64,000 nucleotides of DNA. Origin: CAIYRG01 sp964446945. GTDB lineage: Bacteria; Pseudomonadota; Alphaproteobacteria; Micropepsales; Micropepsaceae. Made by a program: the position numbers and the translations under genes. Every line of letters starts with the position of its first letter. Within the stretch, counting starts at the first letter, position 1. Below, one piece after another: positions 31,875 through 39,904 of this stretch. The stretch is taken from NCBI GenBank assembly GCA_964446945.1, contig CAYUQO010000018.1, forward strand, positions 19,284 through 83,283, in the 5' to 3' direction. The notes beneath the pieces are model-generated. The model had not been told where the DNA came from, did not search any database, and was given only the letters and a program-made list of their open reading frames with translations.

Positions 31875-32030
31875 GAATCTAACGCGCCGCGCGTCCCTGA
31901 GCCGAAGCGGCGAAGCCGCGGAGCCCCGGAAGCGCCGGAGGCGCTATCCGGGGGTGGGAGAGGACTAAAGCAGGGGCAGTGTCTTCCTCGACCTTTCCAT
32001 AACCCCGCAACGGAATGGCCGAGTTTGCGT

Positions 32031-32049
32031 TTATACGGGCGGCGTATAA
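32031..32049 (+). promoter_or_regulatory. Candidate HigA operator palindrome
   Basis: TTATACG - GGCGG - CGTATAA, a perfect 7-bp inverted repeat with a 5-bp spacer, ending 11 bases before the toxin ATG. Position and symmetry fit autorepression by an XRE-family antitoxin dimer. Confidence 0.45.
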
Positions 32050-32060
32050 CGCACGAACAC

Positions 32061-32459
32061 ATGATACTTGGGTTTAGAACTCGCGCCACCGAACGTCTGT
32101 TTATGGGTGAGCAATCGGGAAAAACTCACCGCCGCTATGCGGATGCGGCGCTGCGCAAACTGGACATGCTGGACCGCGCACATCGTCTTGAGGATGTAAA
32201 GGCCGCGCCGGCAAGCAAATTGAAACGTCTCGTTGGCGATCGGCGGGGCCAGCATTCGATCCATCTCAATTCACGCTGGCGCATCTGCTTCGTGTGGACG
32301 AAAGAAGGTCCTGTCGATGTTGAGATCGTCGATTATCATTCCCCCAAAGGACATGGTGTCCGCCGTGACAACACGGATCAAAAAGAAACTCGCGACCGGA
32401 ATCGCGGCGGTGTATCCCGCCGTGGAATGCAAACCGGTCATCGAACCAAAAAGACCTGA
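32061..32459 (+). CDS. higB: HigB-type toxin with extended C-terminus
   Basis: 132 residues. The RelE/HigB fold is clear: MILGFRTRATERLFMGE, RKLDMLDRAHRLEDVKAAP, KLKRLVGDRRGQHSIHLNSR, WRICFVWTKEG, and the end strand VEIVDYH. HigB toxins are ribosome-dependent mRNA endonucleases. The family normally stops near the VDYH motif (about 92 residues), but this frame runs on for about 39 polar residues and overlaps the antitoxin by 107 bases. This may reflect loss of the normal stop or a frameshift. Confidence 0.82.
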   Translation: MILGFRTRATERLFMGEQSGKTHRRYADAALRKLDMLDRAHRLEDVKAAPASKLKRLVGDRRGQHSIHLNSRWRICFVWTKEGPVDVEIVDYHSPKGHGVRRDNTDQKETRDRNRGGVSRRGMQTGHRTKKT

Positions 32460-32832
32460 CCACCCGGCGCGCCGGCTGGCGCATTCGGCGCCTGCACGTG
32501 GCAAACTCCCGCTACGGGGCCCGAACAGCCGGAAAGCACTTCCCGACCGGATCACCGCCCATCCCGGCGAAGTCCTGCGCGAAGAATTCCTCAAACCCCT
32601 GGGCTTGTCTGTCAACGGATTGGCGGCCGGACTGCGTGTGCCGGCCACCCGGATTGGTGCCATCATTAATGGCGAAAGATCGGTAACGCCGGATACCGCG
32701 CTCAGGCTCGGCCGATTTTTCTGCAACAGCCCGGAATTCTGGATCAATTTACAGGCGATGCATGATTTGACTCGCGCCCGCGCCGAATTCGGCCACGACA
32801 TCGAGCGCGATATCCGGCCTCTGGCTCAATAG
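32353..32832 (+). CDS. higA: HigA-type antitoxin with extended N-terminus
   Basis: 159 residues from ATG at 32353. The XRE/HigA domain occupies about 75-155: AHPGEVLREEFLKPLGLSVN, then GLAAGLRVPATRIGAIINGE, RSVTPDTALRLGRFF and PEFWINLQAMHDL. HigA neutralises HigB and represses the operon. The family normally has only a few residues before the HPGEVL motif; here about 70 basic residues precede it. Internal GTG codons near 32406-32418 are alternative starts. The unusual toxin tail and antitoxin head overlap the same DNA. Confidence 0.8.
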   Translation: MVSAVTTRIKKKLATGIAAVYPAVECKPVIEPKRPDHPARRLAHSAPARGKLPLRGPNSRKALPDRITAHPGEVLREEFLKPLGLSVNGLAAGLRVPATRIGAIINGERSVTPDTALRLGRFFCNSPEFWINLQAMHDLTRARAEFGHDIERDIRPLAQ

Positions 32833-32846
32833 ACGTCTAGCGAAAT

Positions 32847-33266
32847 CTATTCGAGCGCAGCACGGATGCGTTCGGCAAATGCCTGCAGCTTTTCCGGTTT
32901 CTCCATCTCGCGCGCATGCAAGCGGAAATCGGCTCCACCGCTGCGCGGAATGATGTGGAAATGCACGTGGAATACGCTTTGGCCTGCTGCCGCACCGTTC
33001 AGTTGCGCAATCATGATCCCGGCCGCATCCATTGCCTTCTTGACCGCCTTCGCGACTTTTTGCGTGGTTGAGATCAGCGCCACGGCTCCTTCGGGCGAAA
33101 GCGTAAAAAAATCCTCTGCGTCCTCCTTCGGGATTACCAGGGCGTGGCCGTCGGCCTGCGGCATCACATCCATGAAGGCAAGAGTCCTGGCGTCCTCGTA
33201 GAGTCGCACACAGGCAATTTCGCCGCGCAGGATTTTGGCAAACACGTTGTTCCGATCATAAGCCAT
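32847..33266 (-). CDS. HIT-family nucleotide hydrolase
   Basis: 139 residues. The histidine triad HVHFHIIPR gives the catalytic and phosphate-binding residues. The N-terminal NNVFAKILRGEIACVRLYED and FMDVMPQADGHALVIPKED are typical of HINT-like proteins. It hydrolyses adenosine 5'-phosphoramidates or related nucleotides. It follows the FemAB-like gene by 14 bases on the same strand. Confidence 0.9.
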   Translation of the reverse strand: MAYDRNNVFAKILRGEIACVRLYEDARTLAFMDVMPQADGHALVIPKEDAEDFFTLSPEGAVALISTTQKVAKAVKKAMDAAGIMIAQLNGAAAGQSVFHVHFHIIPRSGGADFRLHAREMEKPEKLQAFAERIRAALE

Positions 33267-33280
33267 GATCCGTATACCCT

Positions 33281-34444
33281 CTATTGTTCCATTTTCCGGA
33301 ACGGCGCGCGTTCCTTCAGCTCTTCCATATGACTGGTAACGGCTGCGCGCTCATCATCCAGATATTCCGCCACGGCCCGCCGCAAGCCGGCATGAGCGAT
33401 GTAATGCGCCGACCAGGTCGGTTGCGGCATGTAACCCCGCAGCAGTTTGTGCGAACCCTGCGCGCCCGCCTCAACCCGTTTCAGCCCGCGTGCGATCGCA
33501 AAATCGATTGCCTGATAGTAGCAGGTCTCAAAATGCAGGAATGGTACGTATTCCGTGCATCCCCAGTTGCGCCCATAGAGCACCTCCCCGTCGAAGAAAT
33601 TCAGCGCCCCGGCAATATATCGCCGCCCGCGCCGGGCCATCACCAGCCAGATCTGCTCTGCCATGGATTGACCGATCAGGCTGAAAAACCGCCGCGTCAG
33701 ATAGGGCGGATTCCATTTCTGGTTTCCGGTCGCGACATAACATTCGAAAAACTCGTCCCATACAGCCTCGGTCAGGTCTGCCCCGGAAAGCCAATCGAAA
33801 CTGATTCCTTCGGCCGCAACGCTGCCACGCTCCTTGCGAAGGTTTTTGCGTTTCGCCGACGCCAGTTCGCCAAGAAAATCATCGAAAGAAGAATAGCCCC
33901 GGTTTTCCCAATGGAATTGCTTGTCCGTACGGCGGAGATAACCTTCGGCGCCGGCAATGTCCCATTCGGCGCCGGTCATGAACGTGACGTGAAGCGAAGA
34001 AGCGCGCAGTTCGCCGGCGGCTCGTTCGCCGGCCTTGAGCAGCAAACGGCATGTATCTTCGTAAGGTTCACCCGCGGCGACCAGCAATTTTCGACCGGTC
34101 ACCGGCGTGAACGGCACGCTCGCCTGAAGCTTGGGATAGTACCGGCCGCCGGCACGAGCGAATGCCTCTGCCCAGCCATGGTCGAAGACATATTCGCCAT
34201 AGGAATGCGATTTGAGATAAAGCGGCAGCAGTCCGATCGCCATACCGTCCCGCGACAGCAGCAAGTGCAGCGGCTTCCATCCGGTTTTTGCGGTGGCCGA
34301 CCCGGACTCCTCCAGAGCAGCGAAAAAATCATGGCGGATAAAAGGATAGGGGAGGGGATGGTGGTCGGGGTTGGCCAGATTGTCCCAGACCCGTGATCCA
34401 ATTTCCTTTGCGCTGCCGCCGAATTTCGCCGTTGCACCGATCAC
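33281..34444 (-). CDS. FemAB-like / DUF482 acyltransferase
   Basis: 387 residues, the family's usual length. Characteristic stretches are NLANPDHHPLPYPFIRHDFF, WKPLHLLLSRDG, a YYPKLQASVPFTPVTGRKLL segment, and GALNFFDGEVLYGRNWG, with HFETCYYQAIDFAIARGLK and GAQGSHKLLRGY near the end. The fold is a double GNAT domain related to peptidoglycan-bridge-forming Fem proteins; the substrate in proteobacteria is unknown. Transcribed ahead of the HIT gene. Confidence 0.85.
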   Translation of the reverse strand: MIGATAKFGGSAKEIGSRVWDNLANPDHHPLPYPFIRHDFFAALEESGSATAKTGWKPLHLLLSRDGMAIGLLPLYLKSHSYGEYVFDHGWAEAFARAGGRYYPKLQASVPFTPVTGRKLLVAAGEPYEDTCRLLLKAGERAAGELRASSLHVTFMTGAEWDIAGAEGYLRRTDKQFHWENRGYSSFDDFLGELASAKRKNLRKERGSVAAEGISFDWLSGADLTEAVWDEFFECYVATGNQKWNPPYLTRRFFSLIGQSMAEQIWLVMARRGRRYIAGALNFFDGEVLYGRNWGCTEYVPFLHFETCYYQAIDFAIARGLKRVEAGAQGSHKLLRGYMPQPTWSAHYIAHAGLRRAVAEYLDDERAAVTSHMEELKERAPFRKMEQ

Positions 34445-34487
34445 GCAGATTCGAACTTTCCGGCGATTGCGGGATGCGCGAAATTGC

Positions 34488-34615
34488 CCAGTGTCCCGAT
34501 TCCCAAATTCGCCTGGCTCTCTATATCGGCATCCGAGCCGATTTCAGAATCGAAAGGACACTGGCAACTTATTGATTCTGGTGTCGTTTCGCTTCCGAAC
34601 TGCGCCAAGTGTCCT
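34488..34615 (-). repeat. Palindromic intergenic repeat, copy 1
   Basis: A 77-bp imperfect palindrome at 34488-34564 with outer arms CCAGTGTCC / GGACACTGG and inner CGATTC / GAATCG, followed by half of a second unit (34578-34615). On the minus strand it matches 41220-41322 closely, e.g. the shared block TCCTTTCGATTCTGAAAT and CGAAACGACAC(C/T)AGAATC. It fills the gap between the FemAB-like and aguA genes. Confidence 0.75.
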
Positions 34616-34661
34616 ATATCGGCAAAGAGGGGCATAGCATTTTGTGCCACAAGGCCATGCC

Positions 34662-35711
34662 ATGACGGGTACCACACACGCACTATCGCGTTACCCTGCC
34701 GAACAAGGCTTCGCATGGCCGGCGGAGTGGAGTGCGCACCGGCGCACCTGGATGTGCTGGCCGTCGCGCCTTCACTGTTTTGGCGATGCAGATCGACTTC
34801 TGCGCGGCCAACAGGCGCTCGCGAATTTGGTACGCACCGTTGCTGCTGTAGAATCCGTGACGCTTGCGGTGCGTGCCGAAGATGTCGCCGAAGCGCGGCT
34901 GGCAACTGGCGGATTGGCCGAAATTCTCGAGCTGCCGCTGGACGACGGTTGGGCGCGCGACATCGGGCCGACATTCCTTTCCGGCAAGGAAAAAGCCGGT
35001 GCGGGCGTGCAATGGAACTTCAACGCCTGGGGTCACAAATATCAGCCCTATGCCCATGACGCGATGTTCGCGCGCCGAATACTTGATGCAATGGGTGTTC
35101 ACGCGTTCGCCGCACCTTTGGTGTGCGAAGGCGGCGCGCTGCATGGCGATGGCGAGGGTACGATTTTGACCACCGAACAGTGCCTGCTCAACACCAACCG
35201 CAATCCCGGCCTGGCGCGGGAAGATGTAGAAAAAGTGCTTCGTCTGTATCTCGGTGCACAGAAGGTGATCTGGCTGCAGGGCCGGTTTTCAGACGTGGAA
35301 ACCGACGGACACATCGACAATATCGCCTGCTTTGCCTCCCCTGGCCGAGTGATCCTCGGCGTTCCGGATTCGCGAGAGCATCCGGACTGGGAGCCCGCGC
35401 ACGACGCACTGCGTACACTGACCAATTCACGTGATGCCCGCGGTCGCGCGCTTGATGTCGTTCCGCTGCCGCAGCCGAGGCAGCAGCGTTTGTCGTGGTC
35501 GGGTCAGTTGTTGCAGGCGAGTTATGTAAATTTTTATCTTGCCAATGGCGCGGTCATAATGCCGGCCTTTGACGATCCTCATGACGATATCGCCCGCGAT
35601 CTTCTCGGAAGCCTGTTTCAGGGGCGCAAAATCCTGCAGCTCGATGCACTCGATCTTGTACAGGGCGGTGGTGGAATTCATTGCATGACCCAGCAGGAGC
35701 CCGCGCCGTGA
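34662..35711 (+). CDS. aguA: Agmatine deiminase
   Basis: 349 residues starting MTGTTHALSRYPA (an ATG at 34644 adds 6). Signatures: FAWPAEWSAHRRTWMCWPSR, DDGWARDIGPTF, WNFNAWGHKY, VETDGHIDNIACF, and the C-terminal nucleophile Cys in GGGGIHCMTQQEP. It converts agmatine to N-carbamoylputrescine in putrescine synthesis. It overlaps aguB by GTGA, so both enzymes are made together. Confidence 0.95.
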   Translation: MTGTTHALSRYPAEQGFAWPAEWSAHRRTWMCWPSRLHCFGDADRLLRGQQALANLVRTVAAVESVTLAVRAEDVAEARLATGGLAEILELPLDDGWARDIGPTFLSGKEKAGAGVQWNFNAWGHKYQPYAHDAMFARRILDAMGVHAFAAPLVCEGGALHGDGEGTILTTEQCLLNTNRNPGLAREDVEKVLRLYLGAQKVIWLQGRFSDVETDGHIDNIACFASPGRVILGVPDSREHPDWEPAHDALRTLTNSRDARGRALDVVPLPQPRQQRLSWSGQLLQASYVNFYLANGAVIMPAFDDPHDDIARDLLGSLFQGRKILQLDALDLVQGGGGIHCMTQQEPAP

Positions 35712-36583
35712 GCAGGATGACAACTGTCGCAGCAACCCAGTTCGCTATGTCCTGGGACCGTGACGCCAACATTGCCAAGGCGAAGGGCATGGTGCGCCGG
35801 GCAGCGGCCAAAGGAGCGCGGGTCGTGCTGCTTCCCGAACTGTTTGAAACGCCCTATTTTTGTCAGGACCAGTCGGCGGCCCATCTCGCACTGGCGCAGT
35901 CTTTTGCAGCCAATCCGCTGATTGCGGAATTCGCGGCGCTGGCCAAAGAATTAGGCGTGATCCTGCCGCTCAGCTTCTTCGAGCGGGCGCATAACGCCTA
36001 TTATAATTCGCTGGCGATGATCGACGATGCCGGCAAGGTGCTCGGCCATTATCGGAAGTCGCACATCCCTGACGGGCCGGGATACCAGGAAAAATTCTAT
36101 TTCCACCCCGGCGACACCGGGTTCAAATGCTGGCCCACGAGCGCGGGCAATCTTGGTGCGGCGATTTGCTGGGACCAGTGGTTTCCCGAAGCTGCGCGCA
36201 TCATGGCGCTCAAGGGCGCGGAAATCCTGTTCTACCCAACTGCCATCGGCAGTGAACCGCCGCCGGCGCCGCCGGTCGATTCACGCGATCACTGGCGGCG
36301 CGTCATGCAGGGCCACGCCGCCGCCAACTATGTACCGGTCGTCGCATCCAATCGTATCGGCATGGAGAAGGGCAGTGCCGGAGAACTTAACTTTTATGGT
36401 TCATCATTTATTACCGGCCCGCGAGGCGACATTGTCGCGGAACTTGGCCGCGACGAGGAGGGCGTCATCACAGCCAGTTTCGACCTCGCCGAAATCGAAA
36501 TTCTCCGCGATTCCTGGGGGCTTTTTCGCGATCGCAGGCCTGAGCTTTACGGTGCAATATTAACCGCAGACGGTGAACAGTAG
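35708..36583 (+). CDS. aguB: N-carbamoylputrescine amidase
   Basis: 291 residues from GTG at 35708, chosen for the GTGA overlap and AGGAG 8 bases upstream; ATG at 35717 is the alternative. Nitrilase-fold triad: Glu in LLPELFETPYF, Lys in YRKSHIPDGPGY, Cys in AAICWDQWFPE. It hydrolyses N-carbamoylputrescine to putrescine, completing the agmatine route begun by AguA. Confidence 0.95.
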   Translation: MSRMTTVAATQFAMSWDRDANIAKAKGMVRRAAAKGARVVLLPELFETPYFCQDQSAAHLALAQSFAANPLIAEFAALAKELGVILPLSFFERAHNAYYNSLAMIDDAGKVLGHYRKSHIPDGPGYQEKFYFHPGDTGFKCWPTSAGNLGAAICWDQWFPEAARIMALKGAEILFYPTAIGSEPPPAPPVDSRDHWRRVMQGHAAANYVPVVASNRIGMEKGSAGELNFYGSSFITGPRGDIVAELGRDEEGVITASFDLAEIEILRDSWGLFRDRRPELYGAILTADGEQ

Positions 36584-36654
36584 CCCCGTAACGTCAATGC
36601 GGTGTTAAGTTTTGCCGGCTACGTTGGCGGCTTTGGCGACATCGAGGTGGGCGC

Positions 36655-37029
36655 ATGGACGTCGCAACAAAGACTGTTCTGGTGGTCGAGGACAATGAGC
36701 TTAATATGAAGCTCTTCCACGACCTGCTTGACGCGCATGGGTATCGCATCCTGCAGACGCGGGATGGGATGGAAGCGCTGAGTATTGCCCGGGAGCATCG
36801 TCCCGACCTGATCTTGATGGATATTCAGCTTCCCGAAGTCTCTGGGCTGGAAGTCACCAAATGGCTAAAACAGGACGAGAACCTGCGTTCGATTCCAGTC
36901 GTCGCGGTGACTGCTTTCGCCATGAAGGGGGATGCTGAGCTTATGCAGCAGGGTGGCTGCGAAGGATATCTTTCCAAACCGATCTCGATTGCCGGTTTCC
37001 TCGAAACCGTGCGCCGCTTTCTCGGCTGA
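36655..37029 (+). CDS. divK: Single-domain response regulator DivK
   Basis: 124 residues, receiver domain only. Phospho-acceptor Asp56 in LILMDIQLP, acidic pocket in VVEDNELN, Thr in AVTAFAM and Lys in YLSKPIS. In Caulobacter DivK acts with PleC/DivJ to control CtrA phosphorylation and cell fate. It is 9 bases before pleD, the conserved alphaproteobacterial pairing. Confidence 0.93.
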   Translation: MDVATKTVLVVEDNELNMKLFHDLLDAHGYRILQTRDGMEALSIAREHRPDLILMDIQLPEVSGLEVTKWLKQDENLRSIPVVAVTAFAMKGDAELMQQGGCEGYLSKPISIAGFLETVRRFLG

Positions 37030-37038
37030 GGACCAGCG

Positions 37039-38406
37039 ATGACCGCACGTGTTCTGGTGGTCGACGACATAGCGGTGAATGTCAGGCTGCTGGAAGCCAA
37101 ACTCTCGGCCGAATATTTCCACGTGCAGACCGCTTCCGGTGGGGAGGAGGCGCTGTCGAAGATCCATGATGATCCCCCCGATATTGTGCTGCTCGATGTC
37201 ATGATGCCGGGCATGGACGGTTTCGAAGTCTGCCGTCGCATGAAACAGGATCCGGCCTGTGCTCATGTTCCCGTCGTAATGGTCACCGCGCTGGACCAGC
37301 CGTCGGACCGCATCAAGGGTCTGGATGCAGGCGCGGATGATTTCCTGACAAAACCGGTTGACGATCTGTCGATGTTTGCCCGCGTGCGCTCACTCGTCCG
37401 CATGAAGAGCATGTTCGAGGAACTGCGCATGCGGGAGGAAACGCGGCAAAATCTGGGCCTTCCCGACGAAACTGCGCTCGCCATCGAATCCGATCCCACC
37501 GGGACCATTCTGTTCGTCGACGACCGGCCGGACCTGCCGGTATGGATCGATAGCCTTTCCCGTCTGGGCAATGATGTCACCGGCATCAGTGATTTTGGCG
37601 AGGCGCTGGCCCGCACGGGCGAACAATCCTATGACGCCATTGTTGTGAACGTTTCTTCGCCTTCGTTCGACGGTCTGCGGCTGATTTCCGAAATCCGCGC
37701 CAATCCGGCGCTGCGCAATACGCCGGTCATTTCCCTGTTGGCGGCAGGCGAACACCGCAAACTTGCCCAGGCGCTTGATCTCGGCGCCACTGACTACCTG
37801 CATCTGCCGCTCGACCGAAGCGAGTTTCTCGTTCGCGTCAAAACCCAGTTGCGCAAAAAGCGCTATACCGACCTCCTGCGCCAGAATGTTCAGCGCGGTA
37901 TCGAAATGGCGCTGAGGGATCATCTCACCGGTTTGTTCAATCGCCGTTATCTGTCCCAGCACCTAGAAACCCTGCTGAAATGTGCTTCGGCGGCAAAGCC
38001 GATTTCGCTGTTGATCATGGACATCGATTATTTCAGCCGGGTCAACAACACCCATGGCCACCTCGCGGGTGACGACGTCCTGCGCCAGTTTGCCGAAAGA
38101 CTGGCGGAGAACATCCGCGGTATTGACCTTGCGTGCCGCTATGGCGGTGAAGAATTCGTCGTCGTTCTCTCTGACACCGAACCGAGCGTCGCCTGCCTTA
38201 TTGCCGAACGGCTGAGGCGGGCGGTGGAAAAGTCGCCATTTGCGGTAGAGCAGGCGTCAGCGCAGATACCGATCACCGTGAGTATCGGAATCGCGTCGTC
38301 TTTCGGTGACGGGGAGAGTTCCGCCGCGCTGCTGCACCGGGCAGATCAGGCCCTTTATCGCGCCAAAGGCGAGGGCCGTAATCGCGTGATTACCCAAGCC
38401 GCCTGA
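37039..38406 (+). CDS. pleD: Diguanylate cyclase response regulator PleD
   Basis: 455 residues: receiver 1 (about 1-125, Asp53 in VLLDVMMPGMDG), receiver 2 (about 150-270) and a GGDEF domain (about 285-455). The active loop is GGEEF at 369-373, and the I-site RGID at 360-363 allows product inhibition. In receiver 2 the acceptor position is Asn (IVVNVSSPSFDG), consistent with an adaptor role. It makes cyclic di-GMP and drives pole development. Co-transcribed with divK. Confidence 0.95.
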   Translation: MTARVLVVDDIAVNVRLLEAKLSAEYFHVQTASGGEEALSKIHDDPPDIVLLDVMMPGMDGFEVCRRMKQDPACAHVPVVMVTALDQPSDRIKGLDAGADDFLTKPVDDLSMFARVRSLVRMKSMFEELRMREETRQNLGLPDETALAIESDPTGTILFVDDRPDLPVWIDSLSRLGNDVTGISDFGEALARTGEQSYDAIVVNVSSPSFDGLRLISEIRANPALRNTPVISLLAAGEHRKLAQALDLGATDYLHLPLDRSEFLVRVKTQLRKKRYTDLLRQNVQRGIEMALRDHLTGLFNRRYLSQHLETLLKCASAAKPISLLIMDIDYFSRVNNTHGHLAGDDVLRQFAERLAENIRGIDLACRYGGEEFVVVLSDTEPSVACLIAERLRRAVEKSPFAVEQASAQIPITVSIGIASSFGDGESSAALLHRADQALYRAKGEGRNRVITQAA

Positions 38407-38418
38407 ACCGGAAGCAGA

Positions 38419-38910
38419 TCACTCCGTCACGGGGGCAGATATCTGATTTCCTCCGGCAACCACGCGAACCGTCTTCACTTCCGGCGGGACTGAGTCGAGG
38501 CGCAGCTCCGCATTGACCATTTGAGGTGTTTGACCGGTAGATGTCTGGTCCGGCGATGTGGCGACGAATTTGTAAATCTTGACTGACGGATCGCGACTGG
38601 CGGCCGTGTCTTCCACGAGGCGCGGGTTGCTCCAGCCCCCGGAAGGAACCGTTCCGATGACGTCTATGATCAGCGCCTCGGGAGAATCCGGGGCCCGGTT
38701 GAGCGTGACACTGTCCACGGATGAAACCGGAAGTTCCGCCTGCGGAGGAATCGGGGGTGGCTGTGGAGCAGGCGCAGGAAGGGGCGCCGCGGGGGCGGGC
38801 GCGGCTGCGGGTGCGGATTGAGGCTGTGCTGGCGGAGAATTGCGGTTACAGCCAATGATGACTGCAAACGCGAGCATTACCACAGGCAGCCGGACAAAAA
38901 GCGATCTCAT
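38419..38910 (-). CDS. Proline-rich lipoprotein
   Basis: 163 residues starting MRSLFVRLPVVML. Lipoprotein signal with Cys in AFAVIIGCNRN. A Pro/Ala-rich spacer (about 25-60) precedes a beta-rich globular domain (ELPVSSVDSVTLNRAPDSPE, GTVPSGGWSNPRLVED, VKTVRVVAGGNQ). The domain resembles small periplasmic beta-sandwich domains but no family is recognised. Probably outer-membrane anchored. It converges with pleD with a 12-base gap. Confidence 0.7.
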   Translation of the reverse strand: MRSLFVRLPVVMLAFAVIIGCNRNSPPAQPQSAPAAAPAPAAPLPAPAPQPPPIPPQAELPVSSVDSVTLNRAPDSPEALIIDVIGTVPSGGWSNPRLVEDTAASRDPSVKIYKFVATSPDQTSTGQTPQMVNAELRLDSVPPEVKTVRVVAGGNQISAPVTE

Positions 38911-38952
38911 GCGGCGAAGTTCCTTCACCGTAACTCAATCGCTATAAGCAAG

Positions 38953-38982
38953 CGTCCCGGCGGGATCAACTCCGCCGGGACG
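38953..38982. terminator. Strong hairpin behind the Gly-Ala-Pro lipoprotein gene
   Basis: A perfect 11-bp stem CGTCCCGGCGG / CCGCCGGGACG with an 8-nt loop, just after the minus-strand stop at 38997. No T-run follows, so it may act as an RNA-stabilising or intrinsic-pause hairpin rather than a classical terminator. Confidence 0.45.
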
Positions 38983-38996
38983 TCAATCAAGCCAGA

Positions 38997-39320
38997 TTAA
39001 GGTGCCGGTGCTGGTGCGGGTGCGCCGCCCGGATTTCCTGCGCCACCAGGTGGAGTTCCAGTGTCCGGTGCCGGCGCGCCTGGTGCGCCCGGTGCTCCAG
39101 GTTGGCCAGGTGCACCCGGTGCGCCTGGCGGGGGAGCGCCGGGAGCTTCCGCGCCCGGAACGCCCGGAGCGCCCGGAGCGCCTGGAGCTCCCGGGGCCGG
39201 CGCAGCCGCCGGTGCATTGGCGTTATTGTCCGTACCCGGCGCCGGGTTGTTTTGATTGCAACCTGCCAAAACGACCATCGCCGCGGAAAAGATAAGTGTA
39301 TTGAACACGTTCGCCTTCAT
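38997..39320 (-). CDS. Collagen-like Gly-Ala-Pro repeat lipoprotein 1
   Basis: 107 residues starting MKANVFNTLIFSA, with AGAGGGA upstream. Lipoprotein signal (MVVLAGC), a short NQNNPAPGTDNNANAP linker, then about 70 residues of G-x-P triplets, mostly Gly-Ala-Pro (GAPGAPGAPGVPGAEAPGAP and similar), ending PAPAPAP. Strict Gly every third residue is collagen-like, but Gly-Ala-Pro lacks the usual Pro before X. Likely an envelope surface or spacer protein. The homologous second copy lies 230 bases upstream. Confidence 0.7.
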   Translation of the reverse strand: MKANVFNTLIFSAAMVVLAGCNQNNPAPGTDNNANAPAAAPAPGAPGAPGAPGVPGAEAPGAPPPGAPGAPGQPGAPGAPGAPAPDTGTPPGGAGNPGGAPAPAPAP

Positions 39321-39549
39321 GACATTCCCTCTGAACGTTTCTGCGGCGCTGGAAAGCGCGAGCAGACGCGCCGCGCCGGACGGTAGAGAACGCACGAAAT
39401 CGAAAGCGGTTGATAAGATGAATCTCAGGGCCGCCCTTTAACTGCTGCAAAGAGCGGCCATCTGCGCATTGAGCGCAGGCAACGTACAACGCCCCGGACG
39501 GACATTTGCCCATCCGAGGCGCTGCATGTTTAGACGTAATTACGGACGA

Positions 39550-39816
39550 TCAGGGAGCCGGAGCTGGAGCCGCCGGAGCTGGTGCACCAGGTGCGCCCGG
39601 TTCGCCGGGAGCGCCAGGCGCGCCCGGAGCACCCGGAGCGGCGTTCTGATCCGGCGCAGGAGCCGGAGCGGCGTTCTGATCTGCCGGAGCGGGAGCTGCC
39701 GGCGCGGGAGCGGCGTTCTGATCCGCCGGGGCGGGCGCCGGATTGGGGCCGTTCTGGTTGCAAGCGACAAGGAAAGTCGCGGTTGCAAGCGCGGCAAGTA
39801 CTTTCAGAGACTTCAT
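39550..39816 (-). CDS. Collagen-like Gly-Ala-Pro repeat lipoprotein 2
   Basis: 88 residues starting MKSLKVLAALATAT, with TAGGAG upstream. Lipoprotein signal ends FLVAC. The mature chain has PADQNAAPAPA repeats (three copies of DQNAAP) and then GAPGAPGAPGEPGAPGAP, ending APAPAP. It has the same architecture as the gene at 38997 and the same strand, so it is probably a tandem duplicate with diverged repeats. Confidence 0.7.
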   Translation of the reverse strand: MKSLKVLAALATATFLVACNQNGPNPAPAPADQNAAPAPAAPAPADQNAAPAPAPDQNAAPGAPGAPGAPGEPGAPGAPAPAAPAPAP

Positions 39817-39904
39817 TTGGTAACTCCTATGCAGGCGAAAATGGAAATGCCGTATTCCGGATTGGAGACTCTTGACTAATGTAGAGTCGACACAAACTCA
39901 ACGC

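Noticed and set aside
37489..37850. Asn in place of the phospho-acceptor Asp in the second PleD receiver
   Set aside because: The second receiver of PleD is known as a non-phosphorylated adaptor, so this is expected.
39000..39800. Regular repeats resembling a CRISPR array
   Set aside because: They are codon repeats for Gly-Ala-Pro and DQNAAP units inside two lipoprotein genes, with no spacers.
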